A stretch of DNA of 64,000 bases, from assembly GCF_036324505.1 (NCBI RefSeq), contig NC_086361.1, positions 6,167,828 through 6,231,827 of the forward strand, written 5' to 3'. Below are positions 11,149 through 64,000 of this stretch, one piece after another (within the stretch, counting starts at the first letter, position 1; each line of letters begins with the position of its first letter). Under the pieces are notes generated by a model, which was not told the DNA's origin, did no database searches, and worked only from the letters and a program-made list of their open reading frames with translations. The position numbers and the translations under genes were made by a program. This stretch comes from Eleginops maclovinus. Taxonomy: Eukaryota > Chordata > Actinopteri > Perciformes > Eleginopidae.

Positions 11149-11154
11149 TTTATT
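11149..11154 (-). terminator. gsk3a: candidate gsk3a polyadenylation signal
   Basis: AATAAA on the minus strand, followed about 25-40 nt later by GTGTTTAGAGTGTGCGCACT, a GT-rich downstream element. Cleavage is expected near 11130. Confidence 0.5.
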
Positions 11155-14100
11155 ACAGTAAATGAGTCCATATCATACATACACAGAACAGAGACGGACA
11201 GGTTTGTATTTCTTTCTCTCTCTTTCACCATCTTTCCTTCCATCACTGCAACACATCAGACCACCAGGGCAGAAAGACACCAAAGTGAACCGCATCGGAG
11301 TAAAAATGATGAAGTAAATGTGACATTTACACACAACTGACAATCTGAAAACAAACAAAAAGAACAAGTTCTGAGATTCAGTCAACATTTCTGCCCATTG
11401 ACCACTGATAGACACACAAATGTCTCTGTAGCTGATCAATACAAGTTCTGAATGCCATAATACAAAATGCCCGAGTTGAGTACAAGCTGGACATCAAACT
11501 GTACATTTCTAGTCCAACTAAACACTTTAACGATCAGGTCAGGCATGACAAAGCACTTGTCTGAAAATGCCACTGACCCTAGGCTTAATCTATATCCTGT
11601 TAGCTTTTTATCAATACTGCACAGTAGTTATATATTGCAATCTGTCACAACAAACACAGTTCTGTTCCAAAATGTGACAAGAAAAATCTACTAGGAGAAT
11701 TCAAACAAGCGCCGGAGGCTTTTTTTATTTCTAAAGCTGCTGTTTTACGAAGTACGACTTTTGCCATTTTTCTGTTGTGACGTTTACAGAGTGACTGGGT
11801 GTGGTCTCTTTACCGTGGAGCGACAACAGGAGGTCTTTTTTATATAATAATATAAAATAAAACCAAGTTGAAATCTTGAATTTGCTTCACTAGAATTAGC
11901 ATTCGTCCAACAATGATGCAACAGCTCCCTCTTATGTAGAATTTGCAGCATGTCAAATGTAATTTCCTTTTCAGGTATAACATGATTTACAATACGAGTG
12001 TAAAACAAACATCGTTTTATACATTTTGCATTTATTACACTGTATTGATCAACATTAGAAATAGACTGTAGGAGAAAGATGCTCCTAACATGACTGACTC
12101 AGTACTTTTGATTTTTAAGAGGTCAAATTGATGTTACAGGGATTATATTTTCCACCCAAAGTGACCACAAAGAGAGCATTATGGAACAGAAACCCGTTAA
12201 AATGTTCATTCAACATCGAGGTGCTCCCACAGGACAGCTGAGTCACCGCGTTAGCAGCTAGGTTACAATTTTCACTGGACTTGTACTAAGAAAGAGAGAG
12301 AAAGATTTCAACAAACATGAGGAGTAGGCTGAGTTTTTCTTCTTTGCTGTATTTACATTTTCAATTGTGAAAGAAAAAAAAATATTTACAAAAATGCACA
12401 AACTAAGACTGCTTCATCGACAGGATGAGGGGGGCGGGGGGGGGAGAAGATATAAACAACTCTGTAATAAAAAGTAAAAAGAGGAAAATAAAAATCAGTG
12501 ATATTTACACGTGCGATAAGAGAAGGAGAGTGAGGGGGGGGATGGCTTCTGAGATCGGAGGAAGAGACGCAGCAGACACGTTTGATCCCTCTGCAGGGGG
12601 TGGGGGGGTTACACTTTTTCATGGCCGCAGACAGCTCTGAGTGCGTCGCGCCCGCAGAGTTAAACATGATGCTAGTTCTCTTTACAGCAAAGGAAACGGG
12701 GAGGAAGGGGAAGAGAATGATGTATGCTCTCCACTCTCCTCATACAAAATCAATGTGAGTGTGGTGGAATCCCCAAAAAACATTCAAATAACCAAACATT
12801 GCTGCAGTTTTAAAGGTGGAGGCATGGAAGGATAGTATCAAATATACTATACGACAAACTTTCAAGTGGTCTGCACTGCTTACTAAAGATCTGTATTGTT
12901 GACGGCTCTAATCCCTACAACACTGGCTGTTCAGACTGCACGTTGGAGTATGGTCACACACATCTGTGAATATTTGAGAGAAGGGCGACTCTGGTAATAC
13001 ATTCTCCTTCACTTGTTTACGCTACTTTTTCCTCACTCTTAATTCAAATTGGTCCGCACAAAAATAAAAGTACAAGGAGCACACAAACACAGTCACCAAA
13101 CAGGAAGTCCCCTGCTTCCAACTCAAGTTTAACTATACTCACATTAAGCCTTCCACTGTGCTGTGTTTTTGTTTTGAAATTGTTCACATATTATTGGTAA
13201 TGGGAGTAAAGTAGCTGCGACATTATAATGCCCTCCTTGGCTGAAAAAAACTGACGTCTGACTCCATCACAAAACAAATCAATTTAGATGAAGTATCCCA
13301 CCCTGTCGAGTTTTAATAAAACATTAAATCCTCCATCCCAGCATTATTCAGTTCCTCTGCTGCGTTTAATCAACACTCACCCAGCTCTTGGACTACATTG
13401 GCATTTTTTTCTACACTTACATCAGGACAAGAAGCAATTTGTTTTAGCTAAAATGGGAATTTCCTCAAAATTGACTTTTTGATTAGACAGCGTTTTTTCT
13501 TAAATCTGATGATATGGTTTAAGACCCTTTATACAGTGTAAAGTATTATATTGTGAAAGTAAAACACACTTAAAGACCAGCAAAACCAGCCTATTGTTTT
13601 TTCTGTATAAATACATGTCAACGGGGGAGCCAACAAGTAACTATATTTACCACATTTAAATACTGTTTAAAGTTTTAAAATGTTTAAATGTAAAACAATC
13701 AGCCTTTTTAAAAGCAGTTGCCATAATTCAAAATTTTACTTAACACGTTGACCTCAGTGAAAGTTATTTTTTTTCAAATTTTGTTTAATTAAAATAATTC
13801 AATCAAAGCATATTTTAGTAGAACCCCTTTAGAAATATTTCTGAAACCAGTGGACTTTAGCAAATCAATTCTGGAAACAATTTCCTTAAGAAGCATTGAT
13901 GTTGCGAAACAGAATCTCTATTTAAATAGACAAGCTTCAATATCCATTTATGTTCTTTATATGGAAGTATGAAATGAGTGGAACAAATTCCCAAATAAAA
14001 ATGTAAAGGAACCTAAAGCCGTGATTGATCTTTAAAAGACAACTGTGAATATGAAGGGGAACTTAATCTTTGGAGAATAACACTCGGTAGATTGGATATC

Positions 14101-14897
14101 TGGGGAAAAAAGGAAAATCCGATAACATTTGGCAAAAATACCTGCTATCTGTTATAAAGGTACTCGCTTTGTTTAGTATTTTACACTTGAATTCTAAATC
14201 TTTTTTCGTTGTTTTAAGGGTGCCCATTAATCAAAAATGTTGTTAAAAGTTCTGAGTGAAAAAGTTTAAATAAAAGAAGCCGCAGTGTACAAACGTACTA
14301 ATAACATATTACATGTTTAAAAAAGGGACAAACTAAGTATTGGAACAGTTAGAGGAAGTGGTATTAAACCATTCTTAACCAAACAATACGAGACATGGTG
14401 ACTCCAGTCCGGTCTGTTCAGAGTAATGCAGCCACTGAACACATTCACCCTCATCCTAACACTGCGACCTGCTACTGAGGAGGTCTTCTACCCTACCTGC
14501 CACTTAAATAAAGAAGACTTCACACCTAACATCAGGCTGGGCTGGTAAAATAATGTGGCTGGAGGACTTAGGGATTATGATTCCCTGCATCCACTCTCCT
14601 GCCCTGAGTTGAATAAAACATCCTATACCCTGATGACCTGTTGGGGGCCAGTTCTGATCTCAGGCTCAGATGCAAAAAAACTGAAGCGTGTAAAAAAATA
14701 ATCTGAAGAGGAAAAACAAAACCTGTATATATACTAGCTGTTGTGTGACCACATGATGCTTTCAATTTGTCAAATAAATAAAACACAAATATTAAGAAAA
14801 AAAAAGTTGATTTTAAAAAAAGTTTATATTACAGAGGACCAGCCCCCACTATTGAACCTTCACAGACCACCCGAGCAGCAGCGAGATGACTGTGTTT

Positions 14898-14900
<3 letters not shown>

Positions 14901-14932
<32 letters not shown>
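14901..14932. repeat. (GT)16 microsatellite
   Basis: Perfect TG repeat in the presumed gsk3a 3' UTR (CA on the transcript). Confidence 0.95.
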
Positions 14933-14933
<1 letters not shown>

Positions 14934-15056
14934 CTAACAATCACCTGCCGTGGTTTGGACCCTGGCAGCTAAAGAACTAATGTTTGTTTGTTCAACGCAG
15001 TTACTGTACAAAAACAGATCATCTAAGAGGAGAGCAAGCAGCATGGAGGAAAGCAG

Positions 15057-15058
<2 letters not shown>

Positions 15059-15105
<47 letters not shown>
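15059..15105. repeat. (GT)23 microsatellite
   Basis: Perfect repeat starting 45 nt downstream of the gsk3a stop codon, so it is a CA tract early in the 3' UTR of the transcript. CA tracts in UTRs can bind hnRNP L, but no such role is shown here. Confidence 0.95.
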
Positions 15106-15106
<1 letters not shown>

Positions 15107-15149
15107 ATCTGAGATAAGGGTGAGGCTGGCAGGCAGGTGCGAAGCGGCT

Positions 15150-28404
<13,255 letters not shown>

Positions 28405-28572
28405 ATCTCTGTGCAGGGTTCAGGGTTGTTCTTTCAATATTTTCAGCCTAGCGACTATTAATTTTGTATACCCGGCAGCGAATAATCGTGGAAAGACACA
28501 CCGAGTAATACCGCTCCCGTTGCCGCCGGCTGTCTGGGCTGATAGCTGTTGCTAGACACCTAGAAACAGACC

Positions 28573-28602
28573 GCTCGCAATGCCACATGGGAGATGAAGT
28601 TC
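28573..28602 (-). promoter_or_regulatory. gsk3a: ZNF143/Staf-like site in gsk3a promoter
   Basis: The minus strand reads TTCATCTCCCATGTGGCATT then GCG, close to the known ZNF143 consensus (ACTACAAYTCCCA followed by RATGCANNGCG). It lies about 170-200 nt upstream of the start codon, a usual distance for this factor. Confidence 0.5.
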
Positions 28603-29421
28603 GATGTAGCTGTTACTCCAGTTTCCTGCACAGGCTTTAACAAATCAAAACAACTACAAATTTAAAATGACTTAACAGTGGATGTAGGCCACGAATAGAG
28701 CTATGCTCACAGAACATATAAAAATGAAATGCATTACATTTTAGTGTTACGTCCAAATTTATCAGATAAATAAATGAAGCTAACACTCCACTTTATCCTT
28801 ACAGTGCAGATACATTTTTTTACATTACAGATTAGTGTAGCTGGTCCATAAAGTACTTTGTAATCTTGGAAATCTGTGTACGTTTACTGCTTGGAAACTA
28901 TTAATAAAAATGGAAAGAAATACTTTGGAAATGTAAATATCTAGAAGGTTATGATGGGTTAAATGCTAAGGACACATTTCACTGGTTGTGCTCTGCTGTG
29001 TGCATGTGTCTTGCCAATAAAGAGGGTTTCATCCACCGATTGTTCTTCTAAAAGTGATGTCTTCAACTACTATTTGCTTTTAAGTGCGTTTCAAATCCTT
29101 TTCAATATTATCTGTGAAATTATAATATGTCCTGCTTGGTTTGAACACCATTCTTATGCCAATATAACCTCATTCTAAAAGGCTACTTAATAAGCACTCT
29201 TAACACTGTGAAGCATGATTAAGGTCAGTGTACAGTACACGCTGTATGTTCCTGGGATTTGTGGGACTTGAGTGGTGGGTTAAGTGACTGCATCTGGTAA
29301 TCCTCTTCATTTGTCAACAGATACTTTTTTCTTCGTTTCCACTGCCATTTGGGGGAAAATAGATCATAAATACATACTGCAATAAAAAAGTTCAAGGATT
29401 TGAAAAAAATCAAGGACACAA
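28603..29421. other. gsk3a-cic intergenic spacer
   Basis: About 0.8 kb between the gsk3a promoter and the predicted cic polyadenylation site. It is AT-rich and no gene or repeat was seen. Confidence 0.4.
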
Positions 29422-29437
29422 GACATTGTGTTAGAAC

Positions 29438-29443
29438 TTTAAT
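29438..29443 (-). terminator. cic: candidate cic polyadenylation signal
   Basis: ATTAAA on the minus strand, followed by a CA about 15-20 nt on and then TGTCTTGTGTCCTTG, a GT/T-rich downstream element. The arrangement is canonical, but use is unproven. Confidence 0.45.
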
Positions 29444-29947
29444 ATTTTCAATATTTAGTTTTTTGTTGTTGTTTAGAAATATTGCACATGGTCAACATGC
29501 CTGCTTGAGATAACACTCACATCGCTCATCCTAAAATTCCTTCTCCAAAGTAAGGACAGCTCATTTTTAAGCACAATCATACAGTGTACACACATACATG
29601 TGTGTGTATGCACATATGTCTTGGTGGGTGTGTGCATGTGTGCATGGGATTTCACATGCATGCAGATGGACACTTTAAAGCCCTAACCCCCAAATTGATA
29701 GTCCTCTATTACCTGTGTGTATATATTTATTTATAGTATCCTGAATATATATTTTATATATATCCTGAATCAACTGGGTTTGATAACAGTCAAGATGGTG
29801 GACAAAATAGTCATGGTGACTATAAAAATACTGTATCTATTGTAGAATATATAATGAAGAATACAATGAAAAATATACTTTTGATGATCTTGCAGTGTGG
29901 AGAAAGAACAAGAGGTCGGTTGTGTTAACACACTACCCGCATGTGCC

Positions 29948-30070
<123 letters not shown>

Positions 30071-31654
30071 CTAAATGCACATATATGGAAATACCGGTAT
30101 ATATATTTTTTCACACATCCAACTGTATACAGAGAAATAAAAGAGATACCATGATAATAACTACCCCCACTCTTCACCGAGGAAGCAAAGAGCCAAAAAG
30201 TGCTATTCAAAAATTGTCTTTGACTTTTAGTAAGTTATACTCTCTATCTCTTTGACAATAACAATAATTGCGTGATTCTTTTTTTGTTTTATACCATAGT
30301 TAAAGACAGTATCACAACAGCTCATTCCTCTCACTGACTGACTGCACTGGATTTAATATCTATGGCACAGAGCCTTTCCCCTGAAAACAAAATAACCCAC
30401 CCATTTCCAAAAAAATAAATGTCCTATTGCACCATTTGACGGGAAAGGATAAAGTGTCGAGAAGAGAGGGAAGAGGGGAGTGCTCCAGAGACTGCCCTCC
30501 AGGGCTGGTCTAGGATCTGCTTTCCCTGAACTAACCCTAACCAGAACCATCCTGAGCTACATAGCGCTTGACCCGGGACCAGTGCTTAAGGGCACTTTCT
30601 AACAACACTTGAGGGGTCAAGGGAGGTAAAGTGGGGAGGAGAGGAGGGGAGTAAGGAGGAATAAGGTGGTGGATAACATACGGAACAAGGTTATTATTTC
30701 AACTTCTAAAACAATCTCTAAAAACAATACTTTCCTGATTTAACTTGCGGCGAGAAGGGCCACACGAATTGTGCAAACACCTGATTTCAACGTTTTTACA
30801 AAACGACAAATGCCCCCTGCTCCCCCACTTCTATCTCTGGTGAGAAATTGAAGAGGAGAGATATGGGGAAAGGGGGGGGGGTGAGAACCGCCCCAGGTAC
30901 AATTAAAAATGGTGGGGGCGCAGACTGATTATGTCCCCTGTCTTTGTCCAGAGTTTTTCTTTTTTTGTTGTGATTTTTTTTATGCCGGAGAAGAAACACA
31001 ATAGAGCCACAAGAGAAAAACAGGCCACGGTAAAACTGGTTATTTCCACGGCAACGATAACAAGAGAAAGCAACATTATATCCACTGGGAGATTCAGAGA
31101 AGTTTGGTTAAATTTCTACTTTTTTCTCTCTTTTGGAAAGCTTGTCATGTCCTTATTCACTATTAATATCAGTCTTCCTAAAGGTGGAATATGAATCTTC
31201 CGTCCAATGAGCATCCTCCAGGTTCTTCTTCATCTTCTGTCTTTTTCTCTGCACTCTGTCGGGAGCCGGTCGAACTTAACGTGGATTCTTCAAAGCCTCA
31301 CAACCAATAGTCTTTACATAATCTCTTTACGGTGCCTGTTCACACAGGCTTTTGGGGACAGGAACCCCAACAGACATACAGACAAATATATATAATCAGC
31401 TCCTGCCAATGAGGACTGTGTCTTTCATAATGGCAATAACTGAAGGTGCAAAGATTGGTCATACTACATCGCACTCCCGCCGTCTCTCTGTTTTCCAGGA
31501 GCGAAAAGATTTCATGCTGTCAGTTTCTCTTCTCACTACAATCACAAAAAACTGTGCAGGCCAATGGCTTGGTCAGACCAGGGTTGACGATTTCGTGTAC
31601 GAGTGCTCACACTGCACAGATGTGTCCATGCACTGCGTGTGTGTGTATGTGTAC

Positions 31655-31658
<4 letters not shown>

Positions 31659-31699
<41 letters not shown>
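31659..31699. repeat. (TG)20 microsatellite
   Basis: Perfect repeat in the presumed cic 3' UTR. Confidence 0.95.
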
Positions 31700-31703
<4 letters not shown>

Positions 31704-32383
31704 TGTCTTGCAGCATTGAGGGGCTGTGGAATATCAGTGGAGGTCATTGGGGTTGTGTTTGCGTCCCAACCACTGTGCTGAGGAGTGGAAGGGCGAGAAG
31801 GAGGTCAATGGCATCTGAGGGCTGGCTGGCTGTCTGGCAACAGCAAACTGCATCTGCACAATAAGTGCCTTTTTGTGTCATGGTCCTTGGTGGCTGCTCC
31901 TGGGGACTGCCGACCAAGAGTAACAGTCTGATTTGGTAAGGGTGTGTGTGCATGTGTGTGTATGTAGGATCATGTGCATGCTGGAGATTACATATGCACC
32001 AGTGTTTGTGTGTGTTTCATACTAAAAACTACTGTACAAATGTGCTGAGAGCAGACCTGGGCAAACTGAACATATTCTGGATACTTAGGGGGAAAAAAGG
32101 AAACTACAAGAAGCCTATGACTTGTCAGGACTTGCAAATGATTTGTCCCCTTTTTAGGCTTTTAAAAATCATAAAAAAGTCTAATCAAGCGCACCTCGAG
32201 TAGTTTGAATATGTGTGACCATAGTAAAATGTATTTCTGCCCAGGTCTGGTGGAGATTAGTGCCAGAAGAACGGATCCCGCTGGAGCCATTCACAGTACT
32301 CAACACATACAAGAACATTCTGCGGGGATGACACACTCCTCTCTCTTCTCCTGGATTTTTCAACTTTGTCATCCTCTACCGCT

Positions 32384-61972
<29,589 letters not shown>

Positions 61973-62194
61973 TTTTTCATCTAGCTCGCCTTTTCCTCCA
62001 AACAAGTCTTTTTATTTATTTATCCCAGAGATTCTGTTTGGCGTTCCTGTGTTGCTCTGCCTCGATTTTATCTTCTTCTTCTTCCCCCTCCTTTCTAGTC
62101 TCTCTATTTTCCTCCTCTGCCGTGGCCTCCCTCTCTCATCCTGTCTTGTCTTGGTTGCGCGACTTCGGCACTTGCCCACCTTATTCCAGAGACT
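61973..62194 (-). other. cic: cic 5' UTR, 3' part
   Basis: A good splice acceptor, TGCCTTTCTTTCAG, ends at 62195 on the minus strand, so exon 1 probably begins at 62194 and an untranslated exon lies further upstream. That exon was not identified. Confidence 0.5.
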
Positions 62195-64000
62195 CTGAAA
62201 GAAAGGCAACAGGGAGTGTGAGTTACTCATGTGGCAAACACATTCAGACATGCACAAAAGCCCATTCACCACCAACGATAGCTACTAACTGCACGGCTAT
62301 GAGAGTAAAACTGACTGATTGAATTCAAATTACACATCTTGGAAAACATTTAGGTGACATGAAAGGAATCCAAAATAAAAACAAAGTAAACAGGGACTTT
62401 ACGATTACAGGCATCATCAAAATAGGAGGAATACATTTAAAATAATCCTGAAATGTATTCCCCGCTAAAAGATGCATCATCGTACTATAGCAGGAATAAA
62501 AATGACTCATCTACAAATTCATTGCACATTATTTCATTACATAACAGGCTCTACTCACATTACACACGGCCTGCATCCATACCAGGTACACATTGACAAC
62601 AGGAGGCCATGTTGTAGGGTAAACACAATGCAGGCTTACAACACAGTATGGAAATAGTGAGGAGCAATTTGCCCAGACAAGCCTTTCTGCATGCACACGC
62701 ACTCTCTCACACACACACACTACTTCTTGGCCAGGGCAATAGAGGCGGGGGAATTCCTTCTTTGCTCGCATACTGAAACCCTCCCTTCTTTCTCTCTGTC
62801 TCTCTTTCTGTGGCGACCTTTATCTATGTATTTCAAAGCAGAGTCAATCCGCCCCTACAAACTCCATTTCCTGTGGAAGACCATTACCTAACTTCCCCTT
62901 ACTTTATTCCTCCCTCTCTTTGCTACTATTACTCTTTCATTCTTATCCCCTGCTTGCCTTTTTCTCTTCTCTCTGATATCGATTTCATTCTCTCTTTTTC
63001 TCTCCTCTTCTTTCACGTCGTCTCTATCCTCATTTTGTGCTGCAGTCATCCAGAAAATCAAGAGTTGCTCTGAAATAAATTGTTATTCCACACCAGAGTC
63101 ATTCGGTTTTGCTGTTAGCCACAGCCAGTCATTCAGAATATCTCCACACCGGACTCGTTCACAGTTCTGCCTCCGCTTTAAAAACTAAAACAGATTGATT
63201 TTGCTGACTTGTTGGGAGGGAGGCTGTTGTCATTTTTACTGGTTTGTTTGCTGTGTGGCTGATACGCGCGGGACTCGCCTCAGGTCCTGCTTGCTGTATA
63301 CTCTACCTCATTTCTTCCAATACAAGGCGAGTCTCCACAGAGCTACGAGCGCCAGAAAGATGTTGACAACCAGAGTGAATAACAGAACACCTCTTATATG
63401 CTTAACATCTTTCAAAGATCAAATTTAAATGTACCTCGTGGCCAGGTACATAGAACACAGATGGAAATGAAGTGACAAACATAGATGTATAATTTAGATA
63501 TTTCACTGTCAAAATATTCCAGATTGATGCCCATCATCCACCACTCGGCATGTATACTGTCAGTGACTGTTTGTCTGTCTGAAACTTCCCTGTCTGCCTG
63601 TCTGTCCCTGTTTCTACATCCGTCCTCCCACAGGTCTCTTTCTCTCTGTCTGCTTGTTTCTTTTCTCTTCTGCAGCCTTCCTGTTTGTCTGCGAGGGCCC
63701 GCATTCATTCAGGTCCTTTTAATATCTGCCACATCATATCGGCGAGAGAGAAATCCATTTTCAGAGAAGAGTGCTGCCTGTCTCAAGGCCACACACACAG
63801 CAAACATCTATGTGATGATAGTTGATAGTTCACACAGAGAGCTAGTGATCTAATAGCATCACTGTGCTCTATGTAAATCCCTATTTAGGACAGAGCCATA
63901 AGAGCAGCCGCCATAAAATAATTTGGCAGTCGTCCTTACTTGGTCACGATAGAGGTATGCTACGTGTGTTTACTCAGTAGTGCAATGTGTACAACAGCTG
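62195..64000. other. upstream of cic, no gene identified
   Basis: The stretch 62760-63020 is pyrimidine-rich on the plus strand. A few CpGs cluster near 63260. I could not place the first untranslated cic exon or its promoter, which may lie beyond the window. No repeat was recognised. Confidence 0.35.

Larger units (their letters stand above)
11130..15149 (-). other. gsk3a: probable gsk3a 3' UTR
   Basis: About 4 kb between the gsk3a stop codon and a good polyadenylation signal, with no splice-supported ORF on either strand and no recognisable transposon. Two GT microsatellites lie in its first 250 nt. Long 3' UTRs are typical of GSK3 genes. Shorter forms could use other AATAAA sites, such as the one complementary to 12031-12036. 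Confidence 0.5.

Noticed and set aside
12386..12667. 93-codon ORF in the gsk3a 3' UTR
   Set aside because: G/C-run composition, no homology recognised and no splice sites. Treated as UTR.
62003..62005. Earlier start for CIC-L giving 11 more residues
   Set aside because: The upstream codon is TTG, not ATG. The ATG at 61970-61972 gives the conserved MKPxKK start.

Overview
This is vertebrate nuclear DNA, almost certainly from a ray-finned (teleost, probably percomorph) fish. The reasons are split genes with GT..AG introns, long CA/GT microsatellites, and a dense set of teleost-type transposons (Tc1, hAT, Harbinger, L2 and RTE-like LINEs, tRNA-derived SINEs). Nothing prokaryotic, viral or plasmid-like was seen.

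Two intact genes fill most of the window, both on the minus strand. From right to left, cic (Capicua) runs from its start codon at 61972 to its stop at 32384. I could place 21 coding exons whose phases all agree, giving 7371 nt and 2456 aa (long isoform, CIC-L). Next comes gsk3a (glycogen synthase kinase 3 alpha), from the start codon at 28404 to the stop at 15150, with 11 coding exons, 1317 nt and 438 aa. The 3' end of cic (~29422) and the 5' end of gsk3a (~28600) are under 1 kb apart. GSK3A and CIC also lie close together on human chromosome 19, so the pair is an ancient neighbourhood. CIC is an HMG-box repressor controlled by ERK and 14-3-3. GSK3A is a signalling kinase. The sequence shows no shared regulation.

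The left 11 kb is accessory sequence. A ~1.57-kb Tc1 element (586-6331) is split by a 4.2-kb block that holds two hAT-type elements with perfect 8-bp target duplications and a broken LINE. Beyond it lie a C-type lectin-domain pseudogene in four exons with one in-frame stop (6575-7674), a piece of an abundant hAT family, and a frameshifted L2 LINE (8735-10203).

The gsk3a and cic introns carry more mobile DNA: a TIR-flanked Harbinger-type element, a hAT element with a nested SINE 20 nt from a cic splice donor, a SINE with a perfect 14-bp duplication, at least five copies of a short inverted-repeat family, and two copies of a Tc1-derived repeat. The main points of interest are exon-structure changes in gsk3a, a GT microsatellite that forms the 5' splice site of cic exon 7, and a CpG-rich spot with an X-box-like site in cic intron 2 that could be the short-isoform promoter. 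I found no wholly new biological system.
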